DNA from: Flavobacteriaceae bacterium
GTDB lineage: Bacteria > Bacteroidota > Bacteroidia > Flavobacteriales > Flavobacteriaceae
Direction of reading: 5' to 3'
NCBI GenBank assembly: GCA_002700405.1
Contig: PACY01000014.1
Coordinates: 10,734-23,599, forward strand
Length of the DNA stretch: 12,866 nucleotides
The translations under genes and the position numbers were made by a program. The first letter of the stretch is position 1. Each line of letters begins with the position of its first letter. Shown here in pieces: positions 1-6,545 of this stretch. The notes beneath the pieces are model-generated. The model saw nothing but the letters and a program-made list of their open reading frames with translations, did no database searches and was not told the origin of the DNA.

Positions 1-383
1 TCAGACTGAGGTTCTACACCATCTACAGCGCTAAATAAAAAAACAAGACCATCAAGAACTCTTAATGATCTGTTTACTTCCACTGTAAAATCTACGTGAC
101 CTGGAGTGTCTATAATATTCATGTGATATGAATTAGAATCTTCAGTTGGTTCTCCATTTTCGCTTGGAAAATTCCAGTTACAAGTTGTTGCAGCAGAAGT
201 AATTGTTATACCTCTCTCCTGCTCCTGTTCCATCCAATCCATTGTAGCTGCTCCATCATGAACTTCTCCAATTTTATGGGAAACACCTGTATAGTACAAG
301 ATCCTTTCAGTAGTAGTAGTTTTACCTGCATCAATATGTGCAGCAATACCTATATTTCTAGTATATCTTAAATCTCTAGCCAT
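1..383 (-). CDS. fusA: Elongation factor G, N-terminal part (truncated by window edge)
   Basis: EF-G is the cytoplasmic GTPase that drives translocation of tRNA and mRNA on the ribosome. Only the first 127 codons are present; the gene runs off the left edge. The reverse-strand translation opens MARDLRYTRNIGIAAHIDAG. It carries the P-loop AHIDAGKT at residues 15-22, the switch I stretch RGITI at about 57-61 and the G3 motif DTPGH at 92-96. Next comes the conserved run DFTVEVNRSLRVLDG. A short acidic, low-complexity stretch at residues 72-85 between switch I and DTPGH matches my recollection of Bacteroidota EF-G and is not an anomaly. The start lies 2 nt after the rpsG stop, which indicates co-transcription and probably translational coupling. 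No Shine-Dalgarno sequence is visible, as is usual in this phylum. The alternative, a tetracycline-resistance TetQ-type homologue, is unlikely because of the rpsL-rpsG-fusA order. Confidence 0.97.
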   Translation of the reverse strand, partial: MARDLRYTRNIGIAAHIDAGKTTTTERILYYTGVSHKIGEVHDGAATMDWMEQEQERGITITSAATTCNWNFPSENGEPTEDSNSYHMNIIDTPGHVDFTVEVNRSLRVLDGLVFLFSAVDGVEPQS

Positions 384-385
384 AA

Positions 386-871
386 TTAAAATCTAAAATG
401 TGAAAATGCTTTATTGGCTTCTGCCATCTTATGAGTATCAACTTTTTTCTTTACAGCAGCACCTTCTTCTTTTGATGCAGCTAAAATTTCCGCTGCAAGC
501 TTTAAGGCCATAGATTTTTCATTTCTCTTTCTAGAATAATTAATTAGCCATTTCATGGCAATTGAAATTTTTCTATCTGCTCTAATTGGTGATGGAATTT
601 GAAATGTTGCTCCTCCAACTCTTCTACTTCTTACTTCTACATGAGGCATAACATTTGATAAAGCATCCTTCCAAAGCTCTATGGCTTCCTTTTTATCTTC
701 TCCTTCACCAGTATTTTTTGATTCAACAGCATCAATAGCGTCATAAAAAACTTTAAAGGCAGTAGATTTCTTACCACTCCACATCATCATATTAACAAAC
801 CTAGTAACAAGCTGATCGTTAAATCTAGGATCTGGTAATAAAGGTCGTTTCTTTGCCTGGTTTTTTCTCAT
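386..871 (-). CDS. rpsG: 30S ribosomal protein S7 (uS7)
   Basis: uS7 is a primary 16S rRNA binder that nucleates assembly of the 30S head and lines the E-site/mRNA exit region. The 161-residue product starts MRKNQAKKRPLLPDPRFNDQ and contains the typical S7 segments LVTRFVNMMMWSGKKSTAF, NVMPHVEVRSRRVGGATFQIP and WLINYSRKRNEKSMALKLAAE. Its length is normal for the family, slightly longer than the 156 residues of short E. coli S7. It is the middle gene of the str operon, 17 nt downstream of rpsL and 2 nt upstream of fusA. In enterobacteria S7 represses its own operon at the rpsL-rpsG spacer. The 17-nt spacer here leaves no room for an equivalent structure, so any autoregulation would have to use another site, such as the rpsL leader. 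Confidence 0.98.
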   Translation of the reverse strand: MRKNQAKKRPLLPDPRFNDQLVTRFVNMMMWSGKKSTAFKVFYDAIDAVESKNTGEGEDKKEAIELWKDALSNVMPHVEVRSRRVGGATFQIPSPIRADRKISIAMKWLINYSRKRNEKSMALKLAAEILAASKEEGAAVKKKVDTHKMAEANKAFSHFRF

Positions 872-888
872 CTATATAATTGCTTTGA

Positions 889-1263
889 TTATTTTTTTGG
901 CTTTTTTGCGCCGTATTTAGATCTTCTTTGTGTTCTACCTTCTACACCAGCAGTATCAAGAGCTCCACGAATTATATGGTATCTAACTCCTGGTAAATCT
1001 TTAACTCTTCCACCTCTAACTAATACTATTGAATGCTCTTGTAAATTATGTCCTTCACCAGGTATATAAGCATTCACTTCATTACCATTGGTAAGTCTAA
1101 CTCTAGCAACCTTTCTCATGGCAGAATTAGGTTTCTTTGGAGTAGTAGTATACACACGAGTACAAACTCCTCTCCTCTGAGGACATGAATTCAAAGCAGC
1201 CGATTTACTTTTCTTAGTTAATTTGGCTCTTCCCTTTCTTACTAATTGCGATATAGTAGGCAT
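889..1263 (-). CDS. rpsL: 30S ribosomal protein S12 (uS12)
   Basis: uS12 sits at the decoding centre of the 30S subunit and contributes to accuracy and streptomycin response. The 124-residue product has the full set of hallmarks: TTPKKPNSAMRKVARVRLTN at about residues 40-59, PGEGHNLQEHS near 68-78 and GGRVKDLPGVRYH at about 84-96. The lysines at 43 and 88 (counting Met1), the positions usually altered in streptomycin resistance, are the wild-type residues. Asp89, the usual site of beta-methylthiolation, is present. It is the first gene of the leftward str operon, behind a strong Bacteroidota-type promoter and a short structured leader. The start ATG is preceded by an A/T-rich stretch. A GGGG run about 20 nt upstream is too far away to act as a Shine-Dalgarno sequence. 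Confidence 0.98.
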   Translation of the reverse strand: MPTISQLVRKGRAKLTKKSKSAALNSCPQRRGVCTRVYTTTPKKPNSAMRKVARVRLTNGNEVNAYIPGEGHNLQEHSIVLVRGGRVKDLPGVRYHIIRGALDTAGVEGRTQRRSKYGAKKPKK

Positions 1264-1282
1264 ATATTCTATTATTTATTTC

Positions 1283-1305
1283 CCCTCTCGTGTTTCTCGA
1301 GAAGG
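1283..1305 (-). promoter_or_regulatory. Hairpin at the 5' end of the rpsL leader
   Basis: On the minus strand CCTTCTCG (1305-1298) can pair with CGAGAGGG (1290-1283), giving 8 bp with one G-U pair around the 7-nt loop AGAAACA. It falls at or within a few bases of the predicted transcript start and ends 19 nt before the rpsL ATG. It could be a transcript-stabilising 5' stem or part of a ribosomal-protein autoregulatory leader. The base pairing is seen directly; the function is inferred. It is G+C-rich compared with the surrounding AT-rich DNA. Confidence 0.5.
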
Positions 1306-1309
1306 CGTG

Positions 1310-1340
1310 CAAAGGTAAAAATTAAAATCAATTATTCAAA
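1310..1340 (-). promoter_or_regulatory. Bacteroidota-type promoter of the rpsL-rpsG-fusA operon
   Basis: Read on the minus strand, TTTG (1340-1337) is followed by exactly 19 nt and then TACCTTTG (1317-1310). This matches the known Bacteroidota sigma-ABfr consensus of TTTG at -33 and TAnnTTTG at -7, with a 19-21 nt spacer. Transcription would begin about 5-7 nt further on, near 1303-1306, giving an rpsL leader of roughly 40 nt. All fixed consensus positions are matched, as expected for a strong ribosomal-protein promoter. Confidence 0.85.
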
Positions 1341-1432
1341 TGTTAACAGATATATTTTAAATGTTTTTTTAATTATTCCTGTAAATTATATTAAAATCAT
1401 AAAATTATCGTTAGTTGATAAGAGAATAATCT

Positions 1433-3115
1433 ATGAAAATTAAAAACAAATTATTTTTACTATTTGTGCTGGTTTTCAGCATAAGTTTTTCACAAAACTT
1501 AACGCTTGAAATATATTCCAATATTGGTCAAGAAAATGACATAATTTCAAGCATTAATTATAACAAAAATTTTGATACTTTTGAGGAGTTAAAAAATGAA
1601 GTTGACAATACTATTAAAAATCTCCAAAAAACTGGATTTTTAAAAGCATCTATAAATCAAATTCAACAGATTAAAAATAATGAATATTTAGCTGATATTT
1701 CATTAAAAAATAAAATCAAATACATCTATGTTTTAGGGCTTGATTCAATACCCTTAAAGGGGTACGAAAATTACAAAATAATTGATGGTAAAAAGACTGT
1801 TAAATTATCCATTGAAAATATTCAAGATTTTTTTAAAAAATTAAATCAATATACATCAAAAAATGGCTTTCCTTTTAATTCAGCAAAATTTGTAAATATT
1901 AAGTCATTTGAGCTTAATAATTTACAAGCCGAAATTCAAATTAATTATGAAAAACCAAGAGAAATTGACAAAATAGTAATTAAGGGCTATGAAAAATTTC
2001 CCAAATCCTATCTTAAACATCTTACAAAATATAAGATCGGAAAGAAATTCGACATGGAGCAAGTTCAACAAAGCAGTAAGCTATTAAATCAGCTTGTCTT
2101 CATAAAACAGACTAAAAAACCAGAAATTCTGTTTACTGCGGATTCAACAAGCATTTATTTATACATTGAAAAGCTGAAAAAGAATAGTTTTGATGGATTT
2201 ATTGGTTTTTCAAATGATGAATCAGAAAATAATATTCAATTACAAGGATATTTAGATTTTGAACTTGTCAATAATTTTAATTTTGGTGAAAAAATTGAGT
2301 TTTTATACAAAAGTGAAAAAAATACAGACAGAATATTAGAAACTAACATTGATCTACCCTACATATTTAAAAGCCCAATAGGAATCAATCTTGGTCTTAA
2401 ACTAACAAAAAAGGACTCATCCTTCGTTTCTAATGAGCAGTTTGCTAATTTCTTCTACAAAAATTCTAATAATCATAAATTTTCATTAGGATTACGCTCA
2501 ATAAATTCAGACGAACAATTAGAAACACCAAATAATAATTTTCAAGATTTTAAAACTGTATTCAAAGATTTTCAATATGAATTCATAGAATTTAATCTGG
2601 AAAGCCTATTGTTTCCAGTTAAGCAGAGTTATTTATTTAAAATTTCTCAGGGAAATAGAAATTCTGACGATCAAGAAAACAAACAGGTCTATGCCAAAAT
2701 GGATTTTGTTAAAATTTTTGATTTTGGAATTAAAAATAGTCTTTACATAAATTTTAAATCTGAAATTCTAGAATCTGACACATACTTATCTAATGAATTA
2801 TCTAGATTTGGAGGTGCCAAATCAATAAGAGGCTTCGATGAGAATAGTTTATTCTCAAATAAATACTTTCTTTTAATAACAGAGTACAGATACGAATTAA
2901 GCAACACCATATATATTAATAGCATATTTGATATTGGAAATTATGAAAATAAGCTAATTAATGTCTATAGTAATATATATGGTGTTGGAATTGGGGTTGG
3001 ATTGCTTACTAAGGGAGGTTTGTTCTCTATAAACTATGCTGCAGGATCTGATTGGGAGGACAAAATAGATACTAAAAATGCTAGAATACATATTAATTTT
3101 AGATCTTTTTTCTGA
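1433..3115 (+). CDS. Omp85-family outer-membrane barrel protein (BamA/TamA-like, short)
   Basis: Omp85 proteins insert or translocate other proteins at the outer membrane. The 560-residue product begins with a signal peptide, MKIKNKLFLLFVLVFSISFS, probably cut near Ser20/Gln21. The segment at about residues 175-247 reads like a POTRA domain: a beta strand EIDKIVIKGYEKFP, helices, and a closing strand SIYLYIEK. The stretch at about 25-170 is weaker and may hold one or two diverged POTRA domains. Residues 250-560 look like the barrel. They include FGGAKSIRGFDEN, whose RGF at 466-468 is the Omp85 lid-lock motif, and the protein ends in Phe like other barrel proteins. It is shorter than a canonical BamA (about 800 residues) and closer to TamA in length, so it is probably an accessory paralogue. 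It is divergent from rpsL, 169 bp away, and 110 bp upstream of the SusC gene. It is clearly more AT-rich than the SusC gene. The client is unknown. Confidence 0.8.
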   Translation: MKIKNKLFLLFVLVFSISFSQNLTLEIYSNIGQENDIISSINYNKNFDTFEELKNEVDNTIKNLQKTGFLKASINQIQQIKNNEYLADISLKNKIKYIYVLGLDSIPLKGYENYKIIDGKKTVKLSIENIQDFFKKLNQYTSKNGFPFNSAKFVNIKSFELNNLQAEIQINYEKPREIDKIVIKGYEKFPKSYLKHLTKYKIGKKFDMEQVQQSSKLLNQLVFIKQTKKPEILFTADSTSIYLYIEKLKKNSFDGFIGFSNDESENNIQLQGYLDFELVNNFNFGEKIEFLYKSEKNTDRILETNIDLPYIFKSPIGINLGLKLTKKDSSFVSNEQFANFFYKNSNNHKFSLGLRSINSDEQLETPNNNFQDFKTVFKDFQYEFIEFNLESLLFPVKQSYLFKISQGNRNSDDQENKQVYAKMDFVKIFDFGIKNSLYINFKSEILESDTYLSNELSRFGGAKSIRGFDENSLFSNKYFLLITEYRYELSNTIYINSIFDIGNYENKLINVYSNIYGVGIGVGLLTKGGLFSINYAAGSDWEDKIDTKNARIHINFRSFF

Positions 3116-3164
3116 TTATTTAACCTGTTAGACCCTAAAAAAACACAAATTTTTACATAATTGT

Positions 3165-3196
3165 TTTGTTTTATTAACATTTTATTATGATTTTTG
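3165..3196 (+). promoter_or_regulatory. Candidate promoter of the SusC/SusD operon
   Basis: TTTG (3165-3168), a 20-nt spacer and GATTTTTG (3189-3196) match the Bacteroidota TTTG-N19-21-TAnnTTTG pattern with one mismatch in the -7 element (G for T at the first base). The start point would lie near 3202, about 24 nt before the SusC ATG. The bases following the -7 element (GCA) are the same as those after the rpsL -7 element. Such patterns arise by chance in AT-rich DNA, but position and spacing fit well. Confidence 0.6.
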
Positions 3197-3225
3197 CAGT
3201 TGGACTAATTCAAATAAATTAAAAA

Positions 3226-6200
3226 ATGAAAACAAAGTTTAGTGGAATTTTGACGCTTATATTGGCGTTAGTCGCGCAACTAACGTTTGCGCAGGGACAA
3301 GCAGTTTCAGGAACGGTTTCTGATGATTCAGGAATGCCTGTAGCTGGAGTAAATATTATTGTTCAAGGAACAACAACGGGAACTCAGTCAGATTTTGATG
3401 GTAATTATAGCATCATGGTTGACGAGGGAGCTGTATTATCATTTACATATGTTGGTTATACTTCTGTTACTGTAACAGTAGGTTCATCCAATACAGTAGA
3501 TGTTACTATGAGCGAAGACGTTGCTCAACTTGAAGAAGTAGTCGTTACGGCACTTGGTATTAAAAGAGAAAAGAAAGCTCTTGGATATGCCGTTAGTGAA
3601 GTATCTGGCGAAGAAATGGAACAAAGAACTGAAGGTGATGTTGCTAGAGTATTATCTGGTAAGGCATCAGGTGTAAATATTACCTCTCAAGGTGGTACAT
3701 CTGGTTCTGCAACAAATGTTGTTATTAGAGGTTATACTTCTATTAATGGTAATAACCAGGCATTATTCGTAGTTGACGGAGTACCTTTCAGTAGTGATAC
3801 AAATGCACAAGGTGGTTACCTAGGTGGTAACATTGGATCTTCAAGATTTTTAGATCTTGATCCAAACAACATTGCTAGTGTTAACGTTCTTAAAGGTTTA
3901 GCAGCTGCTACACTATATGGAACAGCTGGTAAGAATGGTGTAATTGTAATCACAACAAAATCTGGATCTTTAGGACCTAAAGGACCTAAGAAAACAGAAA
4001 TAACTGTTAATCAATCTTATTTTGTTAATGAGATTGCATCAATGCCAGAGTATCAAAATATGTATGGAAATGGTTTCGACCAATCATTCGGATGGTTCTT
4101 CAGTAACTGGGGACCTGCATTCGCAAGAGATGGTGTTGACGGATGGGCAAATGACCCAGCTGGAACTATTATTGATACTGATGGTGTAGGAACAGTAGAG
4201 CATCCATATGGATCTTCTGCATTCCTAAATGCATTTTTAGGTGGTAATAACGTATTAAATCAACAGTACACTGGTGAGCGTTATGCATGGGCTCCTTACG
4301 AAAGTGTTGAGAACTTCTTTAGATCAGGTGGTGTTTCTAACACATCTGTTAATATAAGAGGTGCTTCAGACGATGGTAAGGTTTCTTATAACGTAAACTG
4401 GGGTAACCTTGATGAAAAAGGTTTTACACCTGGTAATGCACTTAAAAGAAATACAATTTCTATTGGTGGACGTGCTGAGTTAAGTAATAAATTTACTGTT
4501 AGTGGTTCTATGAACTACAGTAACACTCAGATGGTATCTCCTCCAGTTGCTTCTTCTAGAGGTAACGGTACATTAGGATGGTCAACATTCGGTAATGTAT
4601 TCTTTACACCAAGAAGTGTTGACTTAATGGGATTACCATTTACTATACCTGAAAATGGTGGTAGTATTTACTATAGAAATGGTAACGATATCATTAATCC
4701 AAACTGGTCAGTAGCTAACTCTCAAGGTGGTCAAACTACTAATAGAGTATTTGGTACTGCTACTTTAACTTATGATATCAATGATAATATGTCTCTTACA
4801 TATCGTGCTGGTATTGACTGGTATAATGAAAGAAACAAAGCATACTCTAACAAAAATGGTGTAAACTTTAGCCAGGCAATATTTGGTTATCTTAATACAT
4901 GGGATAACAATGTAACTATCTGGAACCATTATGTTGGATTAAATGGTAGTGCTGATTTAAGTGATGACGTTGGACTTACATGGACAGTTGGAGCTGAATC
5001 AAAAATGAGAAACTACGATCGTGAAGGTACTGCAAGTACTGGACAGATTGTATATGGTGTGATTCAACACTTTAACTATGAGAATCAAACGCCATTATCA
5101 TACCACGGTCACCAAAACACTTTAGGTGTATTTGGTAACGCAGATATCGATTATAGAGATTTCTTATTCGTATCATTATCTGCTAGAAATGACTGGGTTT
5201 CTAATCTACCAACAGAGAATAATAGCATGTTCTATCCAAGTGCTAGTGTATCATTCTTGCCTACATCAATGGATGAAAGCATAAAGTCTGATAACTTAAC
5301 TTACTTAAAAGTAAGAGCTGGATACGGAACATCAGCTGGTTTCCCAGGTGGTTATCCTACAGTTAATAGTGTATCACAATCAACAAACCAAAATGGTGGT
5401 TTAAATGGTGGTGTTACAACTAACTCTGTAAGTGACTTCCAGGCTAACCCAGATCTTAAACCAGAATTGCTTTCAGAACTTGAAATAGGAGTGGATGCAA
5501 GAGTTTGGGGGAACAGAATTGGAATTAATGCTTCTTACTTTGAAAGAACAAGTAATGACTTAATTGTATTCAAGCCTCTTCCAACATCTACTGGTTCTAC
5601 TTCTACACAAGATAACATTGGTAAGATTGAAGGTGACGGTATAGAAGTTGACGTTGATTTAGAAATGTTTGATATCATTCCTGTGAATGTTGATGGTCTT
5701 AGCTGGAATGCAAGAGTTAACTTTACTACAAGTTCAGCTGTTGTAACAGAGCAATCAGATGATCAAATTATCTATGGTGGTTCTACTGCTACTTGGTTAG
5801 GTGGTAATGCTGCTATCCAAGGAGAGCCTTTAGGGGTTATCGTTGGTACGAGAATCGAAAGAGATGATAACGGGAATATGGTTGTTAATGCTTCTGGTAA
5901 CTACGGTTCAGAGGGAGTTATGGCAATCGATGCTAACGGAAACGAAGTTCCTCTAGGAACAGAAGGTTCAAGAACTATTACACCAATTATTGGTGATCCT
6001 GAGCCAGATTACGTTATGAATGTTATAAATACATTAAAGTATAAAGACTTTACACTTGGATGGCAATTAAGCCATACAGCTGGTGGAGATATAGTAGCTA
6101 AAACAGTTGCTACATTATTAGGTCGTGGTGGAATCGTAGAAGACAGAAAGAATACATTTATTCTTCCTGGTGTATTAAACGATGGTTCACCTAACAACCT

Positions 6201-6525
6201 ACAGATAAACAACTCATCTTATTATTTTAATAATGTGTTGTTTGGTCCACTTGAAATGTCTGTTTATGACGGTTCTGTTGTAAGACTTCAGGAAGTATCA
6301 TTATCATGGTCAGTTCCACAAAAGATGTTAGACAGTACTCCATTTGGAGCATTATCTCTAACAGCTACTGGATTTAACCTATGGCATGATGCTTATAATG
6401 TTCCAGATGCTACTAATTACGATCCTAATGTTGCAGGTACCGGTGTCGGTAATGCAAGAGGTTGGGACTTCCTTAATGGACCTAGTTCAAAAAGGTGGGG
6501 AATTAGTCTTAAAGCATCATTTTAA
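3226..6525 (+). CDS. SusC/RagA-family TonB-dependent outer-membrane transporter
   Basis: This is the barrel half of a SusCD importer, which uses TonB energy to move oligomers bound beneath a SusD lid across the outer membrane. The 1099-residue product has a signal peptide MKTKFSGILTLILALVAQLTFA (cut after Ala22). A carboxypeptidase-D-regulatory-like domain follows at about 27-100 (VSGTVSDDSGMPVAGVNIIV to SFTYVGYTSVTV). The Ton-box-like EEVVVTALG lies at 103-111. The plug spans about 115-247, with the family motifs LSGKASGVNI, NVVIRGYTSI, ALFVVDGVPF and NGVIVITTKSG. The remainder is a 22-strand-type barrel ending in Phe (SLKASF). Length is typical. It opens a three-gene unit, with the SusD gene 20 nt downstream. 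Frequent GGT and GCT codons and a higher G+C than the Omp85 gene are consistent with high expression. No substrate can be assigned, because no glycosidase, sulfatase or peptidase gene is adjacent. Confidence 0.95.
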   Translation: MKTKFSGILTLILALVAQLTFAQGQAVSGTVSDDSGMPVAGVNIIVQGTTTGTQSDFDGNYSIMVDEGAVLSFTYVGYTSVTVTVGSSNTVDVTMSEDVAQLEEVVVTALGIKREKKALGYAVSEVSGEEMEQRTEGDVARVLSGKASGVNITSQGGTSGSATNVVIRGYTSINGNNQALFVVDGVPFSSDTNAQGGYLGGNIGSSRFLDLDPNNIASVNVLKGLAAATLYGTAGKNGVIVITTKSGSLGPKGPKKTEITVNQSYFVNEIASMPEYQNMYGNGFDQSFGWFFSNWGPAFARDGVDGWANDPAGTIIDTDGVGTVEHPYGSSAFLNAFLGGNNVLNQQYTGERYAWAPYESVENFFRSGGVSNTSVNIRGASDDGKVSYNVNWGNLDEKGFTPGNALKRNTISIGGRAELSNKFTVSGSMNYSNTQMVSPPVASSRGNGTLGWSTFGNVFFTPRSVDLMGLPFTIPENGGSIYYRNGNDIINPNWSVANSQGGQTTNRVFGTATLTYDINDNMSLTYRAGIDWYNERNKAYSNKNGVNFSQAIFGYLNTWDNNVTIWNHYVGLNGSADLSDDVGLTWTVGAESKMRNYDREGTASTGQIVYGVIQHFNYENQTPLSYHGHQNTLGVFGNADIDYRDFLFVSLSARNDWVSNLPTENNSMFYPSASVSFLPTSMDESIKSDNLTYLKVRAGYGTSAGFPGGYPTVNSVSQSTNQNGGLNGGVTTNSVSDFQANPDLKPELLSELEIGVDARVWGNRIGINASYFERTSNDLIVFKPLPTSTGSTSTQDNIGKIEGDGIEVDVDLEMFDIIPVNVDGLSWNARVNFTTSSAVVTEQSDDQIIYGGSTATWLGGNAAIQGEPLGVIVGTRIERDDNGNMVVNASGNYGSEGVMAIDANGNEVPLGTEGSRTITPIIGDPEPDYVMNVINTLKYKDFTLGWQLSHTAGGDIVAKTVATLLGRGGIVEDRKNTFILPGVLNDGSPNNLQINNSSYYFNNVLFGPLEMSVYDGSVVRLQEVSLSWSVPQKMLDSTPFGALSLTATGFNLWHDAYNVPDATNYDPNVAGTGVGNARGWDFLNGPSSKRWGISLKASF

Positions 6526-6545
6526 TAACGTAAAATCAATCAATT

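Noticed and set aside
1351..1358. TATATTTT as a -7 element for the Omp85 gene
   Set aside because: One mismatch and no -33 TTTG at the right distance in very AT-rich DNA; the Omp85 promoter could not be assigned.
1246..1443. Plus-strand open frame of 65 codons spanning the rpsL-Omp85 gap
   Set aside because: It overlaps the rpsL start, its promoter and the Omp85 start codon, and the translation is low-complexity, as expected of AT-rich intergenic DNA.
6009..6212. Antisense open frame of 67 codons within the SusC gene
   Set aside because: It lies wholly inside a confidently identified coding region on the other strand and has no recognisable protein features.
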